From NCBI RefSeq assembly GCF_030285365.1, contig NZ_JASVDS010000005.1, forward strand, positions 1 to 64,000: a DNA stretch of 64,000 bases. The letters run 5' to 3'. Below, in pieces: positions 38,767 to 47,190 of the stretch. Position 1 is the first letter of the stretch. Every line of letters begins with the position of its first letter. Source of the DNA: Roseateles subflavus (GTDB taxonomy: Bacteria; Pseudomonadota; Gammaproteobacteria; Burkholderiales; Burkholderiaceae_C). Made by a program: the position numbers and the translations under genes. The notes under the pieces were generated by a model that saw only the letters and a list, made by a program, of their open reading frames with translations, made no database searches and had not been told where the DNA came from.

Positions 38767-39090
38767 ATGGACCTCAAGCTTCGCCCCTTCGATTTCGCCG
38801 CTGCCGTCGCCCGCGCCGGCATGAGCAGCAACGGACAGCCGGTGGCGCAGCCGCGCGCCGTCGGCGGCGCCAGCTTCGGCGATGCCATGGTGAAGGCCAT
38901 GCAGTCGGTCAGCACCCAGCAGAACGAGGCCCAGCGCCTGCAGCGCGAGGTGCAGCTGGACAACCCCACCGTCAGCCTCGAAGAGACCATGGTGGCGATG
39001 CAGAAGGCTCAGATCGGCTTCCAGGCCACGCTGCAGGTGCGCAACCGCCTGGTGTCGGCCTACTCCGAAATCATGAACATGCAGGTCTGA
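38767..39090 (+). CDS. fliE: flagellar hook-basal body protein FliE
   Basis: A 107-residue rod/MS-ring adaptor. The C-terminal helices carry the family pattern SFGDAMVKAMQSVSTQQNEA, VSLEETMVAMQKAQIGFQA and NRLVSAYSEIMNMQV. The start ATG 38767 follows GGGAG. It is transcribed away from fliF and ends convergent with ycgR. A sigma-28-type promoter lies upstream, which is unusual since FliE acts early in assembly. Confidence 0.97.
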   Translation: MDLKLRPFDFAAAVARAGMSSNGQPVAQPRAVGGASFGDAMVKAMQSVSTQQNEAQRLQREVQLDNPTVSLEETMVAMQKAQIGFQATLQVRNRLVSAYSEIMNMQV

Positions 39091-39121
39091 GCGCGACCCG
39101 CGAGCGACCCCGTGCTGCGGC

Positions 39122-39871
39122 TCAGAGCCGCATCTGGCGGCGGCGCTTCTGCGTCTGGTCAATGTAGAGCTGCAGGGCCCGCGCGGTGTCCGGCGGCAGG
39201 GTCTCGAAGGCGCAACCCAGGTGGCGGCCACTCTGCACCTCGGCGTGCTGCGTCACGTGCAGCAGCTTCAGCCCCACCTCCAGGCGCGTGTCCCGGTCCA
39301 GCTCCAGCACGCAGCCGGGCAGCGCCAGGCCGGGCGGCAGCGCCGCCTCGTCCCCGGGCAGCAGCAGGCCGAGGCCGCCCATGCTCACGTCCAGGACGCG
39401 CAGGCTCATCAGCTGGCCCTGCGCGGGATGGCGAAGCTGCAGCAGCGGGTAGTTGATGCCGGTCGGCTGCACCCGGAAGGTCTGGCGGCGCTGGAATCGG
39501 TACAGCCGCCGGGGCAGGGCGGCCCGCAGGACGCTGCCGCCGCCATCGCGCACGATCACCGGCTGCTCCAGCTCGAACTCCAGGCGGATGGACGCGAGAT
39601 AGGCCGTGGCCGTGATCTCGTCGCTTTCCAGCAGCGATTCCGCGCGGCTGCTGTTGTGCGGCAGGTCGAGACCGAGCAGGCCGGACTTCGCGTCAAGCAC
39701 GCACAGCGTGGTGTGCAGGTCCAGGCCTTCGGGATTGCGCAGGTAGACGCGCGCCTGCTCGCTCATCAGCTCGCGCAGGTAGGCAGCGATCTCGACAGGG
39801 GTGCTGACCCGGTAGTTCTCCCGCTGCTGATCATCGAGGTCGAGCGGGGCGGCGGTGTCGGGCAGGCTCAT
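39122..39871 (-). CDS. ycgR: flagellar brake protein YcgR (cyclic-di-GMP effector)
   Basis: A 249-residue protein with an N-terminal YcgR domain (about 15-120, YRVSTPVEIAAYLRELMSE) and a C-terminal PilZ domain. The cyclic-di-GMP binding signature is complete: RFQRRQTFR (RxxxR) and later DVSMGGLGL (DxSxxG). When loaded with cyclic-di-GMP, YcgR binds the motor and slows or biases it. Same direction as fliS-fliT, 113 bp downstream after a hairpin. Confidence 0.94.
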   Translation of the reverse strand: MSLPDTAAPLDLDDQQRENYRVSTPVEIAAYLRELMSEQARVYLRNPEGLDLHTTLCVLDAKSGLLGLDLPHNSSRAESLLESDEITATAYLASIRLEFELEQPVIVRDGGGSVLRAALPRRLYRFQRRQTFRVQPTGINYPLLQLRHPAQGQLMSLRVLDVSMGGLGLLLPGDEAALPPGLALPGCVLELDRDTRLEVGLKLLHVTQHAEVQSGRHLGCAFETLPPDTARALQLYIDQTQKRRRQMRL

Positions 39872-39954
39872 GAGCGGACAGGGGCAGGGGCGGGGACCGG
39901 TGGCGGCGCGGCACCCGGGGATGGGAGGCCGGGATGCGCGGGCCGCGATGTGAA

Positions 39955-39976
39955 GAAGCGCACCGGAGTGCGCTTC
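39955..39976 (-). terminator. hairpin after fliT (probable terminator)
   Basis: GAAGCGCAC and GTGCGCTTC form a perfect 9-bp stem with loop of four, 9 bases after the fliT stop. It is followed on the minus strand by TTCACATC, a poor T-run, so read-through into ycgR is possible. Confidence 0.55.
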
Positions 39977-39984
39977 GAGGGGTG

Positions 39985-40284
39985 TCAGTGTACGGTCTTG
40001 AACTTGCCGCTGAGCACTTGATCCAGGTCATCCAGCCAGGGCTCCGCGAGATGCCGGATCTCCGCGTCGTTCAGCAGGATGCGCTGCATGATGCGCGTCT
40101 TGAGCTGGCTTTCCTCGGGGGCCAGCTGCTCGCGCTGGGCGGCATGCTTGAGCTGCGAGATCAGCAGCACGCAGGCGCCCTCGAGCTTGACGACTTCATC
40201 CCAGTTGCCGGAGCGGGCCGCAGAGAGCATGTCGGCACTGGCCTGCTCGATGGCTTCGTAGTAGCTGAGGAGGTGGGTGTTCAT
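39985..40284 (-). CDS. fliT: flagellar protein FliT
   Basis: A 99-residue helical protein directly after fliS. FliT is the export chaperone for the cap protein FliD and in enterics also restrains FlhDC. The start ATG 40284 (MNTHLLSYYEAIEQ) was chosen over an upstream in-frame ATG on length. The family is poorly conserved, so position carries much of the call. Confidence 0.85.
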   Translation of the reverse strand: MNTHLLSYYEAIEQASADMLSAARSGNWDEVVKLEGACVLLISQLKHAAQREQLAPEESQLKTRIMQRILLNDAEIRHLAEPWLDDLDQVLSGKFKTVH

Positions 40285-40338
40285 GGGGCGTTCCGGAAAT
40301 CGGGTGGGGCGGGCGGGCGTGGGCTTGGCGCACATGGG

Positions 40339-40770
40339 TCAGGCCACCCGCTTGGATTCGCTGCGATCGCCGATGGTGTGCCAGGCTTCACGGATCGGCT
40401 GTAGCAGCCGCTGGCATTCCTGGATCGTGGCGATGTCGCTGTGCAGGTTGGCATGCGTCAGGCGCATGCAGAGGTAGGCGTAGAGGTCGCGCAGATCGCG
40501 GGCCAGTGCACCCGACTCCAGGTTCAGGGCGGCCTTCAGCCCTTCGTCCAGGATCCGCACGCAGCGGCCGAGGCTGCGGTTCTTCATCTCGTGGTTGCCC
40601 GACTGGATGTGGCCGATGGCCTGGGTCATGCCGTCATGGGCACCGTCGAACAGCAGGCTCACCAGACGGTGGGGGCTGGCATTCAGCACGTCGGTTTCCA
40701 GACCGACCTTGCTGTACATGGCGCTGGCCCGGTGCGTGCGCGATGCGAAGGGGGAAGAGTTGCCGTACAT
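40339..40770 (-). CDS. fliS: flagellin export chaperone FliS
   Basis: A 143-residue four-helix chaperone. It has the family features SAMYSKVGLETDVLNASPHR, LVSLLFDGAHDGM and a C-terminal helix LYAYLCMRLTHANLH. FliS caps the flagellin C terminus before export. Preceded by a sigma-28 promoter at 40805-40831; fliT follows 54 bp later. Confidence 0.97.
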   Translation of the reverse strand: MYGNSSPFASRTHRASAMYSKVGLETDVLNASPHRLVSLLFDGAHDGMTQAIGHIQSGNHEMKNRSLGRCVRILDEGLKAALNLESGALARDLRDLYAYLCMRLTHANLHSDIATIQECQRLLQPIREAWHTIGDRSESKRVA

Positions 40771-40804
40771 ATGCTCAGTTCTCTGTTGGGCCGTGTTGAG
40801 TCAT

Positions 40805-40831
40805 TTTTCGACCTGCGGCCGGGAAACTTGA
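40805..40831 (-). promoter_or_regulatory. sigma-28 (FliA) promoter of fliS-fliT
   Basis: The minus strand reads TCAAGTTT, an 11-bp spacer, then GTCGAAAA. The -35 box is a full match; the -10 box differs from GCCGATAA at two positions. It ends 35 bases before the fliS ATG. Confidence 0.7.
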
Positions 40832-40895
40832 GCCTCCACGACGCGACGAATTGCACGGGGAAACCAGGGCGTTTTGCGAATGGGCCGTGTGAATG

Positions 40896-40918
40896 AAAAA
40901 GGCGCCCCGCGGGGCGCC
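40896..40918 (-). terminator. rho-independent terminator of fliD
   Basis: GGCGCCCC and GGGGCGCC form an 8-bp stem followed on the minus strand by five T residues (40900-40896), 26 bases after the fliD stop. Confidence 0.92.
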
Positions 40919-40944
40919 CTGGCAGAGGACTCGGCTGCACCGCC

Positions 40945-42348
40945 TCAGCTGGAGGACTTGGTGCCGAACTGCTGGTTGACGTAGGCGGACAGCCCGTTGA
41001 GCTGGCCCATCTTGGTGTCCAGCGCCGTGTACTGGGCGCGCAGGCGCTTCTCCATGAGTTCCAGGTGGTCCTGGAGCTGGGAGATCTGCTTGTCGTTGTC
41101 CTTGATGCGCTTTTGCAGGCCCGTCTGGCCGGTGGCGATGGCGCCATCGGTGCCCAGCGTCTTGGTCGCGAACTCGGCCCACTTCTTCGCGAAGCCGTTG
41201 TTGCTGCCGTCCGTGGTGTCCACCGAGCTGAAGAAGCGCTTGAGGTCCGAGAGATTGGTCAGCGCCTTGTCCAGCTTGCTGCTGTTGACGGTCAGGGTGC
41301 CGTTCTGGCCGGGGTCCAGGCCGATGTCGGCGAGGCGGGCAAAGGCGCCGCCGAGGGTCGTCGAGCCGCCGCTCACATTGCGCAGCATCTGCTGCAGCGA
41401 GATGGCCTTGGCGTCGCCCTGCAGCGTTCCGGCCGTCTTGGTGGCGGAGTCGTACTTGGTCTGGTCGCGCATCAGGTTCATCAGGCCGTTGTAGGCGGTG
41501 ACGAAGTCCTGGATGGTCTTCTTGATGGCGCTGGTGTCCGTGCTGGTGCCGATGTTGACCGCGGTGGCGCTGGTCTTGAGCAGCGTCAGGGTGACGCCGT
41601 CCGCCACGGTGCTGAGCGTGTTGGACTCCGAGCTGAGGTCCAGGCCGTCCATGTTGAAGGTGGCGTTGGCGGCGGTCTGCTTGAGGGCCATGCCGCCGGC
41701 GTCCGGGCCTTCGTAGCTGAGGGCGGCGAGGCTGGGGTCGGAGGCGCTGATGCGGAAGCCGTTGGTCTGCCCGGTGTCGCGGGAGCGGATCACCAGGCGC
41801 GTGCCCGCGGCGTCGCTGACCACGCTGGCCACCACGCCGGCATTGGCTGAATTGAGCTTGTCACGGATGCTGTTGAGCGTGTCCGTGGCGGTGATGTTGA
41901 TGTTGATCGAGCTGCCGCCCGCCTTGCCCGTGAAGACCGGCGGGTCGCCTTCCCAGCTGCCCAGGGCGATGGTGAGCGTGCCTTCGCCGACCGTGCTGGT
42001 GCCGCTGGCGAAGACGCCGCTGGCCACGCTCTGCGCGGAGGCCAGGCGGCTGACGGTGATCACATGGCTCTGGGTGCCGGCGTTGGGGCCGACGACGCTC
42101 ACGGCCGAGCTGTCCGAACTGGTGGCGCCGGAGGCGGTCCAGGTGGCCGGGTCGCTGAGCTTCTGGGCCGCGGTCTGCATGGCGGACATGGCCGCCTGCA
42201 TCTGCCCGTAGGCCGAGATCTTGGTCTGAAGGCCGGCGGAGGCCTTCTTGATGTTGTTGATGGGTGTCTGTTCGACGGACATCAGCTTCGAGATCATGTC
42301 CTCGACATTCAATCCGCTGCCAATCCCCACTGAAGTAATGCTCGCCAT
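40945..42348 (-). CDS. fliD: flagellar hook-associated protein 2 (filament cap)
   Basis: A 467-residue cap protein. The N-terminal part begins ITSVGIGSGLNVEDMISKLM, the FliD_N pattern. The middle variable domain is Ser/Thr-rich. The C terminus has LQKRIKDNDKQISQLQDHLE and MEKRLRAQYTALDTKMGQL, the helices that bind FliT and the filament end. It assembles flagellin at the tip. Own sigma-28 promoter and terminator. Confidence 0.97.
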   Translation of the reverse strand: MASITSVGIGSGLNVEDMISKLMSVEQTPINNIKKASAGLQTKISAYGQMQAAMSAMQTAAQKLSDPATWTASGATSSDSSAVSVVGPNAGTQSHVITVSRLASAQSVASGVFASGTSTVGEGTLTIALGSWEGDPPVFTGKAGGSSININITATDTLNSIRDKLNSANAGVVASVVSDAAGTRLVIRSRDTGQTNGFRISASDPSLAALSYEGPDAGGMALKQTAANATFNMDGLDLSSESNTLSTVADGVTLTLLKTSATAVNIGTSTDTSAIKKTIQDFVTAYNGLMNLMRDQTKYDSATKTAGTLQGDAKAISLQQMLRNVSGGSTTLGGAFARLADIGLDPGQNGTLTVNSSKLDKALTNLSDLKRFFSSVDTTDGSNNGFAKKWAEFATKTLGTDGAIATGQTGLQKRIKDNDKQISQLQDHLELMEKRLRAQYTALDTKMGQLNGLSAYVNQQFGTKSSS

Positions 42349-42381
42349 GGCATCCTCTCAAAAAGACACTGCCCCAAGGCC

Positions 42382-42408
42382 TCTTCGGCTAGGCCGACGC
42401 GAACTTTA
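42382..42408 (-). promoter_or_regulatory. sigma-28 (FliA) promoter of fliD
   Basis: The minus strand reads TAAAGTTC, an 11-bp spacer, then GCCGAAGA, close to the E. coli consensus TAAAGTTT-N11-GCCGATAA. It ends 33 bases before the fliD start. Confidence 0.8.
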
Positions 42409-42431
42409 GGGCTTTTTTCGATCTTTCAGCG

Positions 42432-42484
42432 CCTGCAGGCCGAGACCGTCCTCCCGGAACCGGGAAACCGCCTCGGCCTGCAGG
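42432..42484 (-). other. long inverted repeat after the first flagellin gene
   Basis: CCTGCAGGCCGAG and CTCGGCCTGCAGG, perfect 13-bp arms 27 bases apart, with an inner CCCGG/CCGGG pairing. It starts 15 bases after the flagellin stop and probably ends or protects that transcript, though no T-run follows on the minus strand. Confidence 0.6.
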
Positions 42485-42499
42485 CTGTCGCCTGCGTCT

Positions 42500-43414
42500 T
42501 CAGCCCTTGAGCAGCTGCAGCACCTGCTGCGGCAGCTGGTTCGCCTGGGCGACCATGGCATTGCCGGCCTGCTGCAGGATCTGCGCCCGGGAGAGGCTGG
42601 AGGTTTCCTGCGCGTAGTCGGCATCCATGATGCGGCTGCGGGCGGCGGCCTGGTTTTCCACCGCGACCTGCAGGTTGGCGATCACGGCATCGAATCGGTT
42701 CTGCGTGGCACCGAAGGTGGAGCGGGCCAGGTTGACCTGCGCCAGGGCCAGGTCGATCTTGGCCAGCGAGTCCAGGGCGCCCTGCGTGCCGCCGGCGTAG
42801 ACATCGAAGGTCGTGCCGGTGCCGGCCGCGCCCAGGTTCAGGATGTCCGTGGTGGTGGTGTCGATCACCGAGGCCAGCGCGCCGTCGTTCTTGCCGGCCG
42901 CCGTGGTGGTGGTCAGCATGTCGCTCACCGCCACCTGGATCTGGTCGTCCGTGGTGGCGTTGGCCCCCACCTGGAAGGTGTAGGTCGTCGCTGCGCCGGT
43001 CAGGATCTGCGAGCCGTTGAAGGTGGTGTTGCGCACCAGCCGTCCGATTTCGGTCTGCAGCTGCAGGAACTCGTTGTTCAGCGCGGAGCGGTCGTCGACA
43101 TTGTTGGTGCCGTTGGCGCCCTGCACGGCCAGCTCACGCATGCGCTGCAGCATGTCGCCGATCTTGCCGAGCGAGCCTTCCGCCGTCTGCGCCAGCGAAA
43201 TGCCGTCATTGGCATTGCGCACCGCGACGGTCATGCCCCGGACCTGCGTGTTCATGCGTTCCGCAATCGCGAGGCCGGCAGCATCGTCCTTGGCCGAGTT
43301 CACTCGGAGACCGGAGGACAGGCGTTGCATCGCGACACTCAGCATCCCCTGCGACATGTTCAGGTTGCGCTGCGCATTCAACGACGCGATGTTGGTATTG
43401 ATGGTCTGGGGCAT
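42500..43414 (-). CDS. fliC: flagellin (copy 1)
   Basis: A 304-residue flagellin with D0/D1 ends and almost no outer domain. The N terminus NTNIASLNAQRNLNMSQG and LSSGLRVNSAKDDAAGLAIA, and the C terminus SRIMDADYAQETSSLSRAQI and QLPQQVLQLLKG, are classic. Two paralogues follow upstream at 43.7 and 45.0 kb. Unlike them, no sigma-28 box was found in its 306-bp upstream region. Confidence 0.97.
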   Translation of the reverse strand: MPQTINTNIASLNAQRNLNMSQGMLSVAMQRLSSGLRVNSAKDDAAGLAIAERMNTQVRGMTVAVRNANDGISLAQTAEGSLGKIGDMLQRMRELAVQGANGTNNVDDRSALNNEFLQLQTEIGRLVRNTTFNGSQILTGAATTYTFQVGANATTDDQIQVAVSDMLTTTTAAGKNDGALASVIDTTTTDILNLGAAGTGTTFDVYAGGTQGALDSLAKIDLALAQVNLARSTFGATQNRFDAVIANLQVAVENQAAARSRIMDADYAQETSSLSRAQILQQAGNAMVAQANQLPQQVLQLLKG

Positions 43415-43651
43415 TTGAGCACTCCTGCAAAATTGCCGGAGGGTTCGGACCCCGGGAGCCGCCGCCGGCGCCGGATGGCGCTCGAGCCTGCGATTCCCGG
43501 AGTCGCCCCGCGAAAGGCATCAGGCCGGAACTGAACCTGACTGCCATCCGGAGGGCTCCGGAATCCACGCCGGAAATCCCTGACGTGTTGGACGAATTCT
43601 GAAAGTGCTCGTCATTGCCCAAAGACCCGATAAGGGGGCGAAACCACGCCC
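43415..43651. other. upstream region of flagellin copy 1, no promoter recognised
   Basis: No gene. The terminator of flagellin copy 2 lies at its far end. I searched for TCAAG- or TAAA-type -35 boxes with a GCCGATAA-like -10 box on the minus strand and found none. A weak GG-N10-GC arrangement near 43600 would be a poor sigma-54 candidate. Confidence 0.4.
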
Positions 43652-43697
43652 AAAAGAAAAGGCAGCACCCCGCCTGCGGCGAGGAGCTGCCCTTCTT
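43652..43697 (-). terminator. rho-independent terminator of flagellin copy 2
   Basis: GGGCAGC and GCTGCC arms with further pairing CGCC/GGCG inside, followed on the minus strand by TTTTCTTTT, 23 bases after the stop. Confidence 0.85.
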
Positions 43698-43720
43698 TCG
43701 AGAGGGCGGCGCCCTCGGGA

Positions 43721-44635
43721 TCAGCCGCCGCGCAGCAGCGACAGCACCTGCTGCGGGAGCTGGTTGGCCTGGGAGACCATGGCGTTGCCGGCCTGTTGCA
43801 GGATCTGCGCGCGGCTCAGGTTGGCGGTTTCCGAGGCGTAGTCCGCGTCCATGATGCGGCTGCGGGCGGCCGTCTGGCTTTCCACCGAGACGTTCAGGCT
43901 GGAGATCACCGCATCGAAGCGGTTCTGGGCCGCACCGAAGGTCGAACGGGCGGTGTTGACCTGAGAGAGCGCCAGGTCGATCTTGGCCATCGCATCCAGT
44001 GCGCCGATGGTGGCGCCGGTGTAGGCGTCGAAGGTGGCGCCCGTGCCGGCCGCGCCGACATTCAGGATGTCGGTGTTGGTCGTGTTGATCACCTCGGCCA
44101 GGGCGGCGGCATTGGTGCCCGCGCTGGTGGTGGTGCCGGTGATGTCGACACCGCTGATGGTGATCTGGTCGTTCGTGGTGGCGTTGGCCCCCACCTGGAA
44201 GGTGAAGCCCGTGGTGCCCGTCAGGACCGATTGACCGTTGAAGGACGTGTTGGCGGCCAGACGGCCGATTTCGCTCTGCAGCTGGGTGAACTCGTTGTTC
44301 AGCGCTTCGCGGTCGGTCTGGTTGTTCGTGCCGTTGGCGGACTGCACGGCCAGCTCACGCATGCGCTGCAGCATGTCGCCGATCTTGCCCAGCGCACCTT
44401 CCGCCGTCTGCGACAGCGAGATGCCGTCGTTGGCGTTGCGGATGGCCACGGTCATGCCGCGGACCTGGGTGTTCATGCGTTCCGCGATGGCGAGGCCGGC
44501 GGCGTCGTCCTTGGCGGAATTGACACGCAGGCCGGAAGACAGGCGCTGCATGCTGACGGAGAGGGAGCTCTGCGACATCGTCAGATTGCGCTGTGCATTC
44601 AGCGATTGCAGATTGGTGTTGATGATTTGAGGCAT
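43721..44635 (-). CDS. fliC: flagellin (copy 2)
   Basis: A 304-residue flagellin, D0/D1 only. Ends match copy 1: NTNLQSLNAQRNLTMSQSSL at the N terminus and YASETANLSRAQILQQAG and QLPQQVLSLLRGG at the C terminus. It differs from the other copies mainly in the short middle segment (about 150-215). It has a sigma-28 promoter with a leader of about 165 bases and a strong terminator. Confidence 0.97.
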   Translation of the reverse strand: MPQIINTNLQSLNAQRNLTMSQSSLSVSMQRLSSGLRVNSAKDDAAGLAIAERMNTQVRGMTVAIRNANDGISLSQTAEGALGKIGDMLQRMRELAVQSANGTNNQTDREALNNEFTQLQSEIGRLAANTSFNGQSVLTGTTGFTFQVGANATTNDQITISGVDITGTTTSAGTNAAALAEVINTTNTDILNVGAAGTGATFDAYTGATIGALDAMAKIDLALSQVNTARSTFGAAQNRFDAVISSLNVSVESQTAARSRIMDADYASETANLSRAQILQQAGNAMVSQANQLPQQVLSLLRGG

Positions 44636-44809
44636 GACGCGATCCTTTCAGTACCGTTGAATGGAAACCGAGCCCAAGCAGACCAGCGTAGCGGCCGCGT
44701 CAGTGGCAGTGCGGGCTTCTGTGCCTGCGCTGCCGGCCTGGTGCACCCTCGGGGGAGAGGCAGTGGCCGCTGTCGCTTGTCGCCAACGAGCTGGGACCCG
44801 TTGAGAGGG
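44636..44809. other. long leader region of flagellin copy 2
   Basis: No gene. It is the presumed 5' leader between the sigma-28 promoter and the flagellin start. A GGATCG-like purine stretch precedes the ATG. The leader is longer than those of fliS, fliD and motA. Confidence 0.45.
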
Positions 44810-44837
44810 TTATCGGACTGAGGGGGGACGCGCTTGA
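44810..44837 (-). promoter_or_regulatory. sigma-28 (FliA) promoter of flagellin copy 2
   Basis: The minus strand reads TCAAG, 15 bases, TCCGATAA. One base longer than the usual spacing but identical to the arrangement before copy 3. Confidence 0.75.
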
Positions 44838-44963
44838 GTCCAAACCTTCGAAAGAGGGGCCGCTCAATCACCTGAAAAGCGGGGTGATTGGCGGCCTGTT
44901 AAGGTGTTTGCGCTGGCGGGCTTTGCCCTTTGACCTCGACGGTCGTCGCAGCGTTGGAGCTCA

Positions 44964-44982
44964 GGGCCAGCGGGGCTGGCCC
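44964..44982 (-). terminator. hairpin after flagellin copy 3 (possible terminator)
   Basis: GGGCCAGC and GCTGGCCC form a perfect 8-bp stem with a 3-nt loop, 4 bases after the stop. No T-run follows. Confidence 0.45.
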
Positions 44983-44986
44983 AGGG

Positions 44987-45895
44987 TCATCGAAGAAGCG
45001 ACAGCACTTGCTGGGGCGTCTGATTCGCCTGGGCGATCATCGCCGTGCCGGCCTGCTGCAGGATCTGCGCTCGGCTCAGGTTGGCGGTCTCCATTGCGTA
45101 GTCGGCATCCATGATGCGGCTGCGTGCGGCCGACTGGTTCTCCACCGAGACCTGCAGGCTGGAGATGGCAGCATCGATGCGGTTCTGCGCGGCACCGAAG
45201 GTCGAGCGTGCCACGTTCACCTGGGCGATGGCCTGATCGATCTTCGCCACCGAATCCAGAGCACCCTTGGTGCCGCCGGCGTAGGCGTCGAAGGTCGTGC
45301 CGGTGCCGGCGGCGCCGACGGCCAGGATGTCGGTGTTGCTGGTGTTGGTCACTTCGGCCAGCGCGCCGTCGTTCTTGCCGGCGGCCGTGGTCGTGCCCAG
45401 CATGTTCAGCCCGGAGATCGAGATGACGTCATTGCTGGTGGCGTTGGCGCCCACCTGGAAGTCGAACGAGGTGGTGGTGGTCAGCGTGGCCTGCCCGTTG
45501 AACGTGGTGTTGTTCGTGAGGCGGGTGATTTCGCTCTGCAGCTGCGAGAACTCGTTGTTCAGCGCGGTGCGGTCATCCGTGTTGTTGGTGCCGTTGGCGG
45601 ACTGCACGGCCAGTTCACGCATGCGCTGCAGCATGTCGTTGACCTTGCCCAGCGCGCCTTCAGCCGTCTGCGCCAGGGAGATGCCGTCGTTGGCATTGCG
45701 GATGGCGACATTCATCCCCTTGACCTGGGAATTCATGCGTTCCGCGATGGCCAGGCCGGCGGCATCGTCTCGTGCGGAGTTGACTCGCAGGCCAGAGGAC
45801 AGGCGCTGCATGGACACAGCCAGCGAGGACTGTGCCGTGTTGGCATTGCGCTGTGCGTTCAGCGACAGCAGGTTGGTATTGATGACGGCGGGCAT
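44987..45895 (-). CDS. fliC: flagellin (copy 3)
   Basis: A 302-residue flagellin, D0/D1 only. The N terminus is NTNLLSLNAQRNANTAQSSL and the C terminus YAMETANLSRAQILQQAG with QTPQQVLSLLR. Same reading direction as the other two copies, with its own sigma-28 promoter about 220 bases upstream. Function as a filament subunit is well supported; which copy is the major one cannot be told. Confidence 0.97.
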   Translation of the reverse strand: MPAVINTNLLSLNAQRNANTAQSSLAVSMQRLSSGLRVNSARDDAAGLAIAERMNSQVKGMNVAIRNANDGISLAQTAEGALGKVNDMLQRMRELAVQSANGTNNTDDRTALNNEFSQLQSEITRLTNNTTFNGQATLTTTTSFDFQVGANATSNDVISISGLNMLGTTTAAGKNDGALAEVTNTSNTDILAVGAAGTGTTFDAYAGGTKGALDSVAKIDQAIAQVNVARSTFGAAQNRIDAAISSLQVSVENQSAARSRIMDADYAMETANLSRAQILQQAGTAMIAQANQTPQQVLSLLR

Positions 45896-46113
45896 GATGT
45901 GCTCCTTTCAGCTTGAAGAACCCCGGCTTAGCGCCGACGTGACTCGGGTGCCCGGGTACTGACACCCGTGCTTGCAACCCTGCAGGCGAACCTGCCGGCT
46001 TGCACCGCCCGGCGCTAGTCAACCGTTGAAGCCGTCACCTCGTCTTGCCATCGAGGTGCCGTTCTCGGCCTCCTAACCGGACCACGAACCTGTTTCCAGA
46101 CCCGTTGGAATGG

Positions 46114-46141
46114 CTATCGGAGCCCGCAAGCCTGAACTTGA
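46114..46141 (-). promoter_or_regulatory. sigma-28 (FliA) promoter of flagellin copy 3
   Basis: The minus strand reads TCAAG, 15 bases, TCCGATAG. Same spacing as before copy 2. The transcript would carry a leader of about 210 bases. Confidence 0.75.
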
Positions 46142-46504
46142 GGGCTTTTTGTCAAGACCTGTGATCTTTTGAATAGCCGGGTGACTTGCCGGTCTGTTCT
46201 TCGTTTTGAAATCAGGCGGAGCGGGGCCTGGACTGTGAAGAACTGCCGGTCTGGCGTCATGGGGGTCGGTCGGGTTCGGGGCGTCCTTTGCTGAAAGGGG
46301 CGCCGCTGCACCGGGGAGGCGCGGCGGCATCTAAGTGAAGGAAGGGCAAGAAGTGAGCGTCAGGAGCACGCTGCGTCGGGCCGCGCCCTCATGCCACTGG
46401 AGGCGGGGCCCTGCTTGCTATTTCGGCACGGGCCGCGGCGGGGAGCGTTCGAGATGCAGGTCAAGGCCGCCGCTTTTCGAGGCATTGCCGGGCAGGGTGC
46501 CCCC

Positions 46505-46531
46505 TAAAGTGGGCGGCAACGCGGACGATAA
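46505..46531 (+). promoter_or_regulatory. sigma-28 (FliA) promoter of the TPR-like gene
   Basis: TAAAGTGG (46505-46512), an 11-bp spacer, GACGATAA (46524-46531). The -10 box has one mismatch to GCCGATAA. Confidence 0.75.
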
Positions 46532-46618
46532 GCCTGCCCCTGCCGTGATGGATGGCAGGCCATGCATTGTTTGCGTCCCTTTCAACGGCCCGATCCGGCC
46601 CTAAAGCAGGAGATGCAG

Positions 46619-47098
46619 ATGCATTCGACCCCCTTTGAAGGCGCTCGCGAGGCCATGCCCGCCGCCCTGATCAACCCCAGCCCGGAAGCCCAGTGGCTGC
46701 TGGCCCAGGCCCGCAACGCCGCCTTCGCCGAAGCCTCCCGGGGCCGCGTGGGGCAGGGTCTGGCCGTCCTGGCCGACGCCCTGTCGCACGAGCCGCTGAG
46801 CCATGAGCTGCTGAGCGACATGGCCGCCCTGCTGCTGAGCGCCGGCGAGCTGGCGCAGGCCGCCCGCTTTGCCCGCGAGGCGCTGGTGATCACGCCGCAC
46901 CACGGTGCCAGCCTCTACACCCTGGGCTTCGCCCTGGCCGGTCTGGGCGAGGAAGCCGAGGCCCTGAAGGTGCTGACGCAGCTGCTGACGGGGCAGGGCC
47001 TGATCAGCCTGGAGCGCGAAGCGCCGGAACTGGTGGGCCTGGTGCGCATGGAACTGGCGCGCCTGCAGTCGCGCGCCGACGCGTCAGCCGCCGGCTGA
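46619..47098 (+). CDS. TPR-like helical protein, probably FliA-controlled
   Basis: A 159-residue soluble protein with helical repeats like tetratricopeptide repeats: QGLAVLADALSHEPLSHELL, then GELAQAARFAREALVITPHH and ASLYTLGFALAGLGEEAEAL. No signal peptide. It is preceded by a good sigma-28 promoter and followed by a clear terminator, so it is a single-gene late flagellar unit next to the flagellin genes. A chaperone or filament-related role is plausible but not shown. ATG 46619 was chosen because AGGAG is then 6 nt away; an ATG six bases earlier touches it. Confidence 0.85.
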   Translation: MHSTPFEGAREAMPAALINPSPEAQWLLAQARNAAFAEASRGRVGQGLAVLADALSHEPLSHELLSDMAALLLSAGELAQAARFAREALVITPHHGASLYTLGFALAGLGEEAEALKVLTQLLTGQGLISLEREAPELVGLVRMELARLQSRADASAAG

Positions 47099-47151
47099 CA
47101 GCGCCGCCATCGCCGCCACCGGGCCCGCCCCCGGGACGGCTGGCACGAAAA

Positions 47152-47190
47152 GAGGGCCTTCTGCCAGGTGCAGCAGGCCCTTTTCCTTTT
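47152..47190 (+). terminator. rho-independent terminator of the TPR-like gene
   Basis: GGGCCT-t-CTGC pairs with GCAG-c-AGGCCC, followed by TTTTCCTTTT. Confidence 0.88.

Larger units (their letters stand above)
45896..46618. other. long intergenic region between flagellin copy 3 and the TPR-like gene
   Basis: No gene is supported in 723 bases. It holds two divergent sigma-28 promoters: one for flagellin copy 3 (46114-46141, minus) and one for the TPR-like gene (46505-46531, plus). A short inverted repeat, GGTAC-like at 45950, and several GC-rich hairpins fill the rest. Confidence 0.6.
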
